64,000 nucleotides of DNA. It comes from JASHVB01 sp963780805 (GTDB lineage: Bacteria > Pseudomonadota > Alphaproteobacteria > Acetobacterales > Acetobacteraceae). Both the position numbers and the translations under genes were made by a program. The notes under the pieces were generated by a model, which searched no databases, had not been told where the DNA came from, and saw only the letters and a list, made by a program, of their open reading frames with translations. Location: NCBI GenBank assembly GCA_963780805.1, contig CAWADP010000009.1, positions 1,426,001 to 1,490,000 of the forward strand, given 5' to 3'. Numbering within the stretch: the stretch's first letter is position 1; every line of letters starts with the position of its first letter. This document shows positions 1-10,628 of this stretch, in pieces.

Positions 1-498
1 CGCCATGGCCTGATGCAGGTTGGGATCGAACGGCTTGCCGGTCGGATCCTCGTGCTTGATGCCATTGCGATCCAGCAGGGCGAGGAACCCGCGCTCCACG
101 CCCTGCAGGCCCTCGCGCAGCTTGCTGACGATCTCCGGCTCGGCCGGCCCGGGGGCCGGCAGGCTGTCGAGGCCGCGGCGCAGGTTATCCGCCGCCTCCA
201 CTACGTCGGTGGCGAACTTCTGCACCGCGTATTGCCGGGTTTCATCGACCTCCCGGCGGGAGCGGGCGCGCACGTTGGCAATCTCGGCCTCGGAGCGCAT
301 CCAGCGATCCTTCAGCTCCCCCACCTCCGCCTCCAACTCGGCGATGCGGTCGGTGGCCGCCTGCATGATCGCATCCGGCGAGAGCGGGGCATTCTGGTTG
401 GCGGCGCCCGCAGGGGCGGAATCCGCCTCCATCGCGGGAGTCGCATCGGTTGCCGGAGGCTGGGGCGGAGTGTGCATCTTTTCGTGTTCGTCGTTCAT
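1..498 (-). CDS. grpE: GrpE nucleotide exchange factor, 3' end cut by window edge
   Basis: GrpE is the nucleotide exchange factor of the cytoplasmic DnaK chaperone. The minus strand reads 166 codons from an ATG at 498 without a stop. The protein has an acidic, Ala/Pro-rich N-terminus (about residues 1-40), then a long charged helix starting near residue 50 (AELEAEVGELKDRWMRSEAE), then the conserved FATDVVEAADNLRRGL stretch and the G-x-E-x-T-x-F-D-P-x-x-H-Q-A-M signature near the edge (EDPTGKPFDPNLHQAMA). The family is usually about 190-210 residues, so some 30-40 residues lie outside the window. It is co-directional with hrcA upstream, the usual hrcA-grpE arrangement, but a toxin-antitoxin pair sits between them. 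Identification is firm. Confidence 0.95.
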   Translation of the reverse strand, partial: MNDEHEKMHTPPQPPATDATPAMEADSAPAGAANQNAPLSPDAIMQAATDRIAELEAEVGELKDRWMRSEAEIANVRARSRREVDETRQYAVQKFATDVVEAADNLRRGLDSLPAPGPAEPEIVSKLREGLQGVERGFLALLDRNGIKHEDPTGKPFDPNLHQAMA

Positions 499-550
499 GG
501 GCGCTCAGTTAGGGCGGGGACAGGTTCCGGACAAGCGGGATTACCGCAGG

Positions 551-586
551 GATCGCAGTGGAGATCGCAGTGGGGATCGCAGTGTG
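551..586. repeat. 12-bp tandem repeat, three copies
   Basis: The motif GATCGCAGTG recurs three times at a 12-base period just upstream of the grpE start. It may lie in the grpE leader. No function is visible. It is one of many short tandem duplications in this window. Confidence 0.6.
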
Positions 587-622
587 CGCCGGTAGCTTAC
601 CCCAATATGGTAAAGATTCGGT

Positions 623-1051
623 TTACGACCGGTCCGGCGGCGCGAGGGCCACCCCGCGCCGCGCCGCCGCCTGGCGCAACGCCCGGTCGCTGGTGGCGAG
701 AACCAGCCCCCGGCGGATCGCCAGTTCGAGGTAGACGGCATCGTAGAAGGTCAGCGCCTCGGTATCGGCAAGTGCAAGCGTCGTGCTGCGCCAGAGCGGT
801 CCGGTTCCATCGCGATCCGTCGCGATTGGCAGCATATCGACCAAGGCCAGCTGATCATGCATCGTCTCTCGCGTCATTCGTCCCCGGCGGACGGCGCCCA
901 GCAACACATTGGCGACTTCCAACGTCCACAGAGGAGGGACGACGGCATCATGGGCCTGGACCTGATCGAGCAGGGCATCGAGCGCCGGGGTAGCTTCATC
1001 CTCGAAGCACCAGGCAACCGCGACGGAGCAATCCAGGACGAAGCGCGGCAT
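623..1051 (-). CDS. VapC-like PIN-domain toxin
   Basis: This is a 142-residue PIN-domain protein, probably the ribonuclease toxin of a type II toxin-antitoxin pair. The start chosen is the ATG at 1051, giving MPRFVLDCSVAVAW, where the first catalytic Asp follows the usual beta strand; a longer reading to 1126 overlaps the antitoxin and adds a non-PIN sequence. Visible acidic residues are the Asp in VLDCS, the Glu in LEVAN, the Asp in FYDAVYLELA and the Asp in LATSD, matching the four-acid PIN site. It starts four bases after the antitoxin stop, so the two are co-transcribed and probably coupled. Toxin activity and RNA target are inferred from family only. Confidence 0.85.
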   Translation of the reverse strand: MPRFVLDCSVAVAWCFEDEATPALDALLDQVQAHDAVVPPLWTLEVANVLLGAVRRGRMTRETMHDQLALVDMLPIATDRDGTGPLWRSTTLALADTEALTFYDAVYLELAIRRGLVLATSDRALRQAAARRGVALAPPDRS

Positions 1052-1055
1052 GCTT

Positions 1056-1316
1056 TCACCGGCGGCCCGCGTCGCGCAATTCCCGCCAATCCAGCCCGCC
1101 CAGGACGGTGCCCTGGCGCAGAGCACGCAGCCTTGCGGCGGCCTGGGCGGCGCGGTCCCGGGTGTCCGTCTCGATCGGGACGAGCCGGGCGACGGGGCGA
1201 TCCCGCCGTGTGATCGTCACGACTTCCCCCTTCTCTACTCGCTCGAGGAGTTCCGAGAGGTGGGTCTTGGCCTCAAAAGCGCCGACGATGGTGCCGACGA
1301 TGGTTTCGGTGTCCAT
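1056..1316 (-). CDS. Phd/YefM-type antitoxin of the PIN toxin
   Basis: This is an 86-residue antitoxin, the presumed partner and operon repressor of the downstream PIN toxin. The start ATG at 1316 gives MDTETIVGTIVGAFEAKTH; the region FEAKTHLSELLERVEKGEVVTITRRDRPVARLVP is the standard Phd/YefM DNA-binding fold, in which the toxin-binding C-terminus follows (residues about 45-86). An upstream start at 1355 is possible but adds a sequence lacking family features. The pair is inserted between hrcA and grpE on the same strand, so heat-shock operon read-through could affect it. Confidence 0.85.
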   Translation of the reverse strand: MDTETIVGTIVGAFEAKTHLSELLERVEKGEVVTITRRDRPVARLVPIETDTRDRAAQAAARLRALRQGTVLGGLDWRELRDAGRR

Positions 1317-1433
1317 GGTTGCCAACTGGTTTGGGTTGCCAACTGGTTTGGACAACTAGTCTACTACCGATTGGGGTGAGTGGGCAAACTTCTTGGTCAA
1401 TGCACCAGGATGCCATCCGGATCGCAGCCGTGG

Positions 1434-2438
1434 TCAACCCAGCAGCCGCCCGATCACCCGTGCCGTGTAGTCCACCACCGGGATGATCCGCCCGTAATTG
1501 ATCCGGGTGGGGCCGATCACGCCGATCGCACCGACGATGCGCCCTCCGTCGCTGCGGGCGGGGGCGACCACCATGGACAGGCCGGCATTGCCGAACAGGC
1601 CGCTTTCGGCGCCGATGAAGATCCGCACGCCTTCGGATTTCTCCGCCAGTTCCAGCAGGCGCAGCATGGTCTCCTGCGCCTCCAGCCGCTCGAACAGGGC
1701 CTGGATCGCGGCCAGGCGCTCGATCTGGGTCACGTCCGACAGCAATCGGCCCTGGCCGCGGATGATCAGGCTGGCGCCGCGCGGGCCGCCGGCGGTCCAG
1801 GTCGCCAGGCCGGCGCCCACGACCTGCGAGGTCAGCGCGTCCAGCTCCGACCGGTCGGCCGCCAGTTCCTCGGCCACCAGGTGGCGCACTTCCGCCAATG
1901 GGCGGCCGGACAGCCGGGCGTTCAGGTAGTTGCTGGCCTGCTGCAGGGCCGACGGCGGCGTCCCGGGGGGAATCTCGATCACCCGGTTCTCCACCTGGCC
2001 CTCCGCACTGACCAGGATCACCAGTGCGCGGCCCGATCCCAGCGGCACGAACTCGATATGCCGCAGCGCGCCCTCCGACTTGGGCGCCAGCACCAGCCCC
2101 GCCGCGGCCGACAGGCCCGACAGCATCCTGCTCGCCTCACCCAGCGTGTCCTCCAGGCTGCGGCCGGAGGCGGCGAGGGCGGCGGATATCGTGTCCCGTT
2201 CCTCCTCCGACAGCTCGCCGAAATTCAGCAGGCCGTCTACGAACAAGCGCAGGCCCTGGTCGGTGGGCAGACGGCCGGCGGAGGTGTGGGGCGCGAACAG
2301 CAGGCCGGCCTCGGTGAGGTCGGCCATGACGTTGCGGATGGTGGCGGGCGAGAGGCTCATCGGCAGCAGGCGTGACAGGGTGCGGCTGCCGACCGGTTCG
2401 CCGGTTTCGACGTATTGCTCGACGATCTCCCGGAGCAC
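1434..2438 (-). CDS. hrcA: HrcA heat-inducible transcription repressor, N-terminus probably frameshifted
   Basis: HrcA represses groE/dnaK-type heat-shock genes by binding CIRCE operators. The reading frame from a GTG at 2438 gives 334 residues with the winged-helix region (VETGEPVGSRTLSRLLP, then SPATIRNVMADLTEAGLL, HTSAGRLPTDQGLR) and the full C-terminal GAF-like part ending VVDYTARVIGRLLG. The GTG start cuts the first helix: the same frame upstream continues LDARSAAVLREI but has no start before a stop at 2550. One frame over, an ATG at 2539 opens a plausible leader (MDIPANPPGTAPRV) that would join LDARSAAV if one base were added at the G run near 2463-2467. A one-base loss, real or a base-calling error, is therefore likely. 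Confidence 0.9.
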   Translation of the reverse strand: MLREIVEQYVETGEPVGSRTLSRLLPMSLSPATIRNVMADLTEAGLLFAPHTSAGRLPTDQGLRLFVDGLLNFGELSEEERDTISAALAASGRSLEDTLGEASRMLSGLSAAAGLVLAPKSEGALRHIEFVPLGSGRALVILVSAEGQVENRVIEIPPGTPPSALQQASNYLNARLSGRPLAEVRHLVAEELAADRSELDALTSQVVGAGLATWTAGGPRGASLIIRGQGRLLSDVTQIERLAAIQALFERLEAQETMLRLLELAEKSEGVRIFIGAESGLFGNAGLSMVVAPARSDGGRIVGAIGVIGPTRINYGRIIPVVDYTARVIGRLLG

Positions 2439-2639
2439 GGCGGCGGAGCGGGCGTCCAGGCCGGGGGAAGCTGGGTGGCGGCGCCGCCGCGTCCCGTGAC
2501 GCGTGGTGCGGTGCCGGGCGGATTGGCGGGAATGTCCATTTTTGAAAAGCTAGGAAGCGCGACGGCGCGGGTCAATCAAAACGCGCAGTCTGCGTGAGCA
2601 AGCCTGCCACCGCCTGGTGACCGCCCCATATGTGGGCCG

Positions 2640-2852
2640 ATGCGCCAACTCCTGATTCTGACCGGCCTTGTCCTGCTGGTGCTGGGACTGCTGTGGCCTT
2701 TTCTGTCGCGGCTGGGGCTTGGTCACCTGCCGGGCGACATCAGCGTGCAGCGCCCCGGCTTCCGTTTCTATGCGCCGTTGGGCAGCAGCCTGCTGATGTC
2801 GGTGGTGCTGTCGTTGCTGCTGACGCTGCTCTTCTGGCTCTGGCGACGCTGA
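2640..2852 (+). CDS. DUF2905 family small membrane protein
   Basis: This 70-residue protein has two hydrophobic helices (about residues 4-23 and 48-67) flanking the family motif LGHLPGDISVQRPGFRFYAPLG, which identifies DUF2905. Family members are small inner-membrane proteins of unknown function, usually 65-75 residues, so this one is complete. It diverges from hrcA and ends shortly before the chemoreceptor pseudogene. No function can be assigned. Confidence 0.88.
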   Translation: MRQLLILTGLVLLVLGLLWPFLSRLGLGHLPGDISVQRPGFRFYAPLGSSLLMSVVLSLLLTLLFWLWRR

Positions 2853-2961
2853 AAGCGCGGTCGGGTTTACCGAATGTTGATACTTCCGTCCCAGGCTGCC
2901 TGAACCCGCAGCCGGCCGATTCTCGCCGGGCATGATGCATCGTTCGGAAAGGACTGGTGGA

Positions 2962-4314
2962 ATGGCGGCGACCGACGACGGGGACCTGGGCACCAGAATC
3001 CGTTTCATGCGCATCGGCGCGAACGACCTCAAGCTGCTGCAGGAGTTCTGGCAGATCGTCGAACCGAAGCTGCCGGCGATCCTGGACGGCTTCTACTAGA
3101 CATGTCACATCCGAGCCGCGCCTGAAGGCCATCGTCGCGGACCGAACGTGACGCGCCTGAAGCAGGCCCAGACCCAGCACTGGCGGCGCTTGTTCACCGG
3201 CAGCCTGGATGCCGGCTACTACGACAGCGTGCACACGCATCGGCCTGATGCACCACCGGATCGGGCTGGAGCCGCGCTGGTACATCGGCGGCTACACTTA
3301 CGTGTTGGACCAGCTGGCGGTCTGGCCGTCGCCGCCACACCGCTGGTCGCCGCGGCAGCTGGGACCGCTGCTGGCCGCGGTCACCCAGCGGTCATGCTGG
3401 ACATGGACATCGCCATCTCGGGCTATCAGGAGGCGCTGCTGGTCGAGCGCGCAGCAGCGCGGCCGGCAAGGTGGATGCACTGCTGCGCGACTTCGAGGCG
3501 AACACCGGCGTCGCTGGTCGGCACCGTCGCCGCGGCCGCCACGCAGCTGCGTGCCACCGCGCAGATCGCTGTCCGGCACGACGGAGCAACCACCGGCCAG
3601 GCCGCCGGCGTCGCCGCCGCGGTGGAGGAGGCCAGCGTCAACGTGCAGACCGTCGCCGCCGCGGCCGAGGAGCTGTCCAGCTCGATCTCCGAGATCGCCC
3701 GGCAGGTGGCGCAGTCCTCGGCAATCGCCGGCCGCGCGGTGGAGGATGCGCGGCGCACCGACACGATCGTCAAGACGCTGGCCAGGCGGGGCGCAGAAGA
3801 TCGGCGAGGTGGTCGGCCTGATCAGCAGCATCGCCGGGCAGACCAACCTGCTGGCGCTGAACGCCACGATCGAGGCGGCGCGCGCCGGCGATGCCGGCAA
3901 GGGCTTCGCCGTGGTGGCGTCGGAGGTGAAGAGCCTCGCCAACCAGACGGCGAAGGCGACCGGCGACATCAGCACGCAGATCGCGGGGATCCAGTCGGCA
4001 ACGTCCGAGGCGGTGCAGGCGATCGAAGCCATCGCGCAGACCATCGAGGAGCTCAGCCAGATCGCCGCCGTCGATCGCCGCGGCGGTGGAGGAACAGGGG
4101 CGGCGACCCAGGAGATCGCCCGCAACGTGCAGGAGGCGGCCAGCGGCACGCAGGCAGATCAGCCCAACATCGTCGGGGTCGGCCGGCGGCGCGCAGGAGA
4201 CCGGCGTGGCGGCCGACCCAGGTACTGGACGCCGGCCGGCGAGCTGTCGAAGCAGGCGGAGCAAATGCGCGCCGATGTCGGGCAGCTTCATCGCCGGCGG
4301 TGAAGGCGGCGTGA
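2962..4314 (+). pseudogene. globin-coupled methyl-accepting chemotaxis receptor, multiply frameshifted
   Basis: The DNA encodes a heme-sensor chemoreceptor (protoglobin domain plus MCP signalling domain) broken across all three frames. From the ATG at 2962 the first 46 codons give a globin N-terminus (DLKLLQEFWQIVEPKLPAIL) and end at a TAG at 3097. The globin continues in shifted frames: AQTQHWRRLFTG, then RIGLMHHRIGLEPRWYIGGY, which carries the expected proximal His. Signalling-domain pieces follow: VAAAATQLRAT, AAAAEELSSSISEIARQVAQ, and the hairpin tip IGEVVGLISSIAGQTNLLALNATIEAARAG. I count at least eleven frame changes (near 3097, 3140, 3238, 3388, 3460, 3505, 3560, 3590, 3787, 4066, 4110 and later). 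A functional product is very unlikely unless the sequence is badly miscalled. Confidence 0.9.
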
Positions 4315-4352
4315 CGCGCTGCGGACGGCCAGGACAAAGGCGCGGCCAAGCG

Positions 4353-4432
4353 TGTCATTGCGAGCGCAGCGAAGCAATCTCCCGCGAATGACGTGCCTGC
4401 TCTCCGGGAGATTGCTTCCCGGCGCGAGCAAG
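4353..4432. repeat. palindromic intergenic repeat, family P1 (TCATTGCGAGCG...AGCAATCTCC)
   Basis: This is a copy of an inverted repeat whose left arm reads TCATTGCGAGCGCAGCGAAG and whose right arm is its complement, here degenerate after GGAGATTGCTTC. Similar full or half copies occur at 14534, 16139, 19016, 42478, 47039, 48543 and 52149. They lie between genes only. Such elements are common in alphaproteobacterial genomes; their mobility or function is not established from this sequence. Confidence 0.8.
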
Positions 4433-4440
4433 AAACAGAG

Positions 4441-4545
4441 ACTCCCCTCCCCTTGAGGGAGCGGTACGTGCACGCTCTGACGGCGGTTGTACGCACCCCT
4501 CCCCCCGGCCCCGTCCCACAAGGGGAGGGGGTGTCCTCCCTACCG
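4441..4545. repeat. palindromic intergenic repeat, family P2 (CCCTCCCCTTG...CAAGGGGAGGG)
   Basis: CT-rich arms (CCCCTCCCCTTGAGGGAG and CCCACAAGGGGAGGGGG) bracket a variable centre. Other copies lie at 23096, 25358 and 36731. The copies at 25358 and 36731 run into coding frames. Confidence 0.75.
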
Positions 4546-4720
4546 TTCCATTCAAGGCGGGTCGGCCGCCCGGGCCGGTGGGCAACTCGCAAGGACAGAC
4601 GGCCTCACAAGATGGAAGTGGAAGGTTTGCTCCGATCTCCGCCGGTTAAGGAAAGTTCTTTCATTCAAGGCGGGTCAGCTCGCCGGCCGGTGGGCAACTC
4701 GCAAGGACAGACGGTCTCGC
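4546..4720. repeat. direct repeat of about 55 bp, two copies
   Basis: Two near-identical blocks begin CATTCAAGGCGGGTC and end CAACTCGCAAGGACAGACGG (about 4548-4606 and 4662-4716), separated by some 55 bases. The second is followed by a further partial copy of GCAAGGACAGACGG. The region lies just 3' of the TerC gene and carries no recognisable gene. Confidence 0.6.
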
Positions 4721-4734
4721 AAGGACAGACGGGG

Positions 4735-5331
4735 TCAGTGTCCGATCGCGCCGGCCATTGCGAACGCGCCCTGCCAGATCATGTGCAACGCGACGTAAAG
4801 TACAAGTAGCAGGCCCGCCCAGGCGATCCAGCGCTGCCGCTCCAGCAGGCCGGCGAGCAGGTTGGCGGCAATCCCCATCAGCACGACGGATAACACCAGG
4901 CCGGTCGCGAGTACCCAGGGGCTGCCATCGGCGGCGCCCGCCACTGCCAGCACGTTGTCCAGGCTCATCGACAGATCGGCCAGGACGATCTGCACGATCG
5001 CCTGCCGCAGTGTCTTGCGCGGCGCGGCGGCGGTCTGCGGGTGGTGGCGGCGCAGGTCGCGGTACATGCGCCAGCACACCCACAGCAGCAACAAGCCGCC
5101 GGCCAGCAGCAGGCCCATCACGGCCAGCAGCGTCAGCGCGATGGCGCCCAGCGCGACGCGGATCACGGTGGCGCCGGCAATGCCCAGGATGATGGCGGGC
5201 CGCTTCTGCGCCAGCGGCAGGCCGGCGACGGCAAGGCCAACCACCACGGCGTTGTCGCCGGCCAGCGTCACGTCGATCAGCACCACCTGGGCCAATGCGG
5301 TCAGGTCGTGGGTCAGCGTCATCGGATGCAT
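4735..5331 (-). CDS. TerC/YjbE family integral membrane protein
   Basis: This 198-residue multi-pass membrane protein belongs to the TerC family, whose members are linked to metal-ion handling (tellurium resistance, manganese export). The two family signatures are present: LIDVTLAGDNAVVVGLA near the N-terminus and LADLSMSLDNVLAVAGAA in the second half, each with the membrane Asp and Asn. About six hydrophobic segments are visible. The start is the ATG at 5331 (MHPMTLTHDL); a second ATG at 5322 is equally possible, while in-frame sequence further upstream is Arg-rich and overlaps a palindromic repeat. Substrate is not known. Confidence 0.87.
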   Translation of the reverse strand: MHPMTLTHDLTALAQVVLIDVTLAGDNAVVVGLAVAGLPLAQKRPAIILGIAGATVIRVALGAIALTLLAVMGLLLAGGLLLLWVCWRMYRDLRRHHPQTAAAPRKTLRQAIVQIVLADLSMSLDNVLAVAGAADGSPWVLATGLVLSVVLMGIAANLLAGLLERQRWIAWAGLLLVLYVALHMIWQGAFAMAGAIGH

Positions 5332-5433
5332 GCCTGTCCAGGCTATATTTCGGTTGCGGAGGCAAAAGTCTCCATGGCCGGCGGAGATAGGTATCTCCGA
5401 CAGGTATCTCCGTGTGTCATAACCGACGCGGGC

Positions 5434-5504
5434 CGGCCACCCACGTCTGGCGTTCTTGCGTGCAGCGAAGACGCAGGTGCCCGGCCTGTGCTGGCCATGA
5501 CACA
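5434..5504. repeat. palindromic intergenic repeat, family P3 (GGCCATGACA type)
   Basis: The stretch carries GGGCCGGCCACCCACGTCTG and ends CCGGCCTGTGCTGGCCATGA, a degenerate copy of a palindrome built on GGCCGG...CCGGCCATGACA. Other copies or halves lie at 12923-12970, 14408-14461 and 26306-26549. Confidence 0.55.
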
Positions 5505-5591
5505 GCGAGGCATCCATCACCGCCGCCCCCATCGGTTCAAGCCTGATGGCTCCTCGATGGGGCTCCCCGATGGCTCTCCGACAGCCCCTAG

Positions 5592-6365
5592 CTAGGTCGC
5601 CGACTCGAATTGCCGCCGGACATGATCGGCCAGGCGGCGGAGTTCCTCCGGCGGTACCGGCGCCACAACTGTGTAGCCGACGCCCTTCTCGATCCAGGCG
5701 CAGCCTTTCATGGCCCCCACATCCACGGTATGCGCCGAGGCGTTGGCCTTGCCGGGCATCGGCAGAACGAATACGGTCAGCCGCAGGCCGCTCTCGTCCT
5801 GGTACATGAACAATCCGGCCGGTCCCTGCGGCGTCGCAGCGAGACGGCCGCCCATGTAGTGGAAGCCGGTCGAGGCCATGTCCGGCGGCGCCACGGTGTG
5901 TTTCAGTCGGTTCGACACCCAGCGCGCAAGGTCGTCCCGCTGGGTGGCGCCGAGTTCGGTCGGGCGGCGGCCATCGGCGGTGTAAACCACGTGGTTGGCG
6001 ATTGCCTCCTCGGCCATCAGGGTCAGCTCGCTCGGCGGTCCGGCGAGGCGGCCGTGCAGGACCCAGCCGCCCGCGCCCCCGGCGAGGAAAGCCGCCACCA
6101 CGGCGGCGGCGGCTCGCCAGCGGATGCGCCGTTCCGCCATACGCTCGGCGACGATGCTTTGCAGATGCAGCCGCGGTGGCACCGGCTCGGCCGCGATCGC
6201 GGCGAAACCGGCCCGCAAGGCCTGGCGCTGCGCCACATAGGCCGCGACCCGGTCGGAGAGTTCTGACGGCGCCTCCAGCAATCGTGCGATCTCCGCGGCA
6301 TGCTCGGGCGGAAGCTGGCCGTCGACATAAGCGTGCAGGTCGGCTTCGGGGATGGGATCGGTCAC
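5592..6365 (-). CDS. anti-sigma factor, membrane anchored
   Basis: This 257-residue protein is the probable membrane anti-sigma factor of the ECF sigma factor encoded just upstream. Residues 1-75 hold the cytoplasmic sigma-binding part (ADLHAYVDGQLPPEHAAEI, with no clear zinc-binding Cys), a single transmembrane helix lies near residues 82-105 (WRAAAAVVAAFLAGGAGGWV), and the rest is periplasmic. The GTG start at 6365 overlaps the sigma factor stop by four bases (GTGA), showing translational coupling. The inducing signal cannot be read from the sequence. Confidence 0.88.
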   Translation of the reverse strand: MTDPIPEADLHAYVDGQLPPEHAAEIARLLEAPSELSDRVAAYVAQRQALRAGFAAIAAEPVPPRLHLQSIVAERMAERRIRWRAAAAVVAAFLAGGAGGWVLHGRLAGPPSELTLMAEEAIANHVVYTADGRRPTELGATQRDDLARWVSNRLKHTVAPPDMASTGFHYMGGRLAATPQGPAGLFMYQDESGLRLTVFVLPMPGKANASAHTVDVGAMKGCAWIEKGVGYTVVAPVPPEELRRLADHVRRQFESAT

Positions 6366-7177
6366 TTCACCCTCCGCAGCGCCGGCGCGGCCTGGCCGAT
6401 GTGCTCGCGCAGCCGGTCGCGGCCGCGGGCCAGCCGGGACATCACGGTGCCGATCGGAACGCCCAGCACCTGTGCCGCCTCCGCGTACGACAGGTCCTCC
6501 ACCGAGACCAGCAGGATAACGCTCCGCTGCTCCTCCGGCAGCAGCGCGAGCCCGCGCTGCAGGTCGCGCCAGAGCAGGGCGTCCTCCTGCGTCGCCCGCT
6601 GGCCGGCGGCCTTCTCGTGACTGTCGTCCAGGGGCTCGGGCGCCGGGCGCGACCGCCGGCGGCGCACCTGGCTGATGAAGTGGTTGTGCATGATGGTGAA
6701 CAACCAGGCACGGATATCCGCCTCCTCCCGCCTGGTGTGCAGCTTGTCGAGTGCGCGCGCCAGGCAGTCGTGCACCAGGTCGTCGGCCTCGTCACGGCTC
6801 CGGAGCAACGCCACGGCGTAGCGGCGCAAGGCCGGGATGCAGGCCTCGATGGCCGCCAGCACGCCGGCGCCGGCGGGGGCCGGTGCTCGTGCTTCCCGGT
6901 CAGACGGCGGCTGCGCGGTGCCGGCCAGGGCTTGCTCCGCTATGGTTTGCTCCGCCGGGGCTCGCTCCGCCGGGGCATGCTCCGGCTGGGCGTGCTCCGC
7001 CGGGGCTTGCTCTGCCGGGGCTCGCTCCGCGGGGGCACGCTCCGGCTGGGCGTGCTCCGGCTGGGCGTGCTCCGCCAAGCCTCGCTCCGCGGGGGCGTGC
7101 TCCGCCGGCGCTTGCTCCGCAAGGGCTTGCTCCGTCAGCGCTTGCTCCAGGTTCGGGTCCCCGTTCCCCACTGTCAT
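6362..7177 (-). CDS. ECF RNA polymerase sigma factor with repetitive N-terminal extension
   Basis: This is a sigma-70 family group 4 (ECF) factor. Region 2 spans about residues 113-182 (RRYAVALLRSRDEADDLVHD, AWLFTIMHNHFISQVRRRR) and region 4 about residues 208-262 (LPEEQRSVILLVSVEDLSYA, GTVMSRLARGRDRLREHI). The family is normally 160-200 residues; this one is 271 because residues 11-85 are about fifteen copies of a five-residue unit like AEQAP or AERAP. An internal start after the repeats is possible, since no ATG choice is forced by a ribosome site. It is co-transcribed with the anti-sigma gene, and such pairs usually autoregulate. Confidence 0.9.
   Translation of the reverse strand: MTVGNGDPNLEQALTEQALAEQAPAEHAPAERGLAEHAQPEHAQPERAPAERAPAEQAPAEHAQPEHAPAERAPAEQTIAEQALAGTAQPPSDREARAPAPAGAGVLAAIEACIPALRRYAVALLRSRDEADDLVHDCLARALDKLHTRREEADIRAWLFTIMHNHFISQVRRRRSRPAPEPLDDSHEKAAGQRATQEDALLWRDLQRGLALLPEEQRSVILLVSVEDLSYAEAAQVLGVPIGTVMSRLARGRDRLREHIGQAAPALRRVK
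6923..7147 (-). repeat. 15-bp tandem repeat array inside the sigma factor gene
   Basis: About fifteen imperfect 15-base units (plus-strand consensus GCTCCGCCGGGGCTT) encode the pentapeptide array at residues 11-85 of the sigma factor. Units differ by a few bases each, so the array is not brand new, and the frame is kept because the unit is a multiple of three. Confidence 0.85.
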
Positions 7178-7334
7178 GGACGCGTCACCTTCACGGTTAT
7201 TCCGTGCGCGGCGGTGTCATCGGCAAGTCGTTGACCCTGGGGCAGGCGAGTCTTATCTGCCTCGGGCGGACTTGCCCGGTGCCCCTGGATCGCGAGAGGG
7301 CGCCCGCGCTGTCACGCCAGCCAGGAAGGTTCGC

Positions 7335-10091
<2,757 letters not shown>

Positions 10092-10103
10092 GGGGCGTTG
10101 ATC

Positions 10104-10130
10104 AGAACCAGCCGCCGATGCAGCGGTTCT
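10104..10130 (+). terminator. possible stem-loop after secA
   Basis: AGAACC at 10104-10109 pairs with GGTTCT at 10125-10130 a few bases after the secA stop, with partly pairing GC between. There is no T run, so a rho-independent terminator is only a possibility. Confidence 0.3.
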
Positions 10131-10335
10131 GTACCTGGGATGGTCAAGACCTGGGACGATCAAGCCGTAAGCGCGTGCAGGATCGCATTATTTGGATCGC
10201 CAGAGGCGGACGGGATTCCGTACCATTAACGATTTGTCAGCGCTGCGGTGCAATTCTGCACCGCCTGCGGCAAGAGAATCTGCGCGTCGAGCCTTGCCTG
10301 AGAGGCAACCATTGCCCATCCTCAGAGGCGGTTCA

Positions 10336-10548
10336 ATGCCAACGATCCGGCGCTTCGCCAATTGCAAAATCGCCATCTATGCGGCTGATCACTTGCCACC
10401 GCACTTCCATATCGAGGGACGCACGTTTCGCGCGATCGTTGAGATCGACACGTTGCGGGTCCGGGTGGGCAACACGCGGCATGTGCCCGAAGTAATGGCA
10501 TGGGCGCGTGAGAACCAGCGGTACTGCGGCGCGAATGGCACCGTCTGA
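10336..10548 (+). CDS. DUF4160 family protein
   Basis: This 70-residue protein begins MPTIRRFANCKIAIYAADHLPPHFHIEG, the DUF4160 signature with the conserved P-x-H-x-H core. DUF4160 genes commonly sit next to DUF2442 genes, as here, and the pair is sometimes suspected of being a toxin-antitoxin-like unit, which is not demonstrated. The ATG at 10336 is chosen because the domain starts there; the frame open upstream to 10192 is Arg/Ala-rich without family features. Confidence 0.82.
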   Translation: MPTIRRFANCKIAIYAADHLPPHFHIEGRTFRAIVEIDTLRVRVGNTRHVPEVMAWARENQRYCGANGTV

Positions 10549-10628
10549 ATCAGCGCGCCTGACCATGCAAACTGATCAACCCAAAATTCGGTACTGTTCG
10601 GCCTGGGACCGACAGGCGCCTTGTCATT

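Noticed and set aside
13..993. Long plus-strand open frame covering the grpE and toxin region
   Set aside because: It lies antisense to grpE and the PIN toxin, has no domain features, and is Arg/Gly/His-rich, as expected from high GC.
1380..2375. Plus-strand open frame opposite hrcA
   Set aside because: Antisense to the recognisable HrcA coding sequence; Gln/Arg/His-rich, with no motif.
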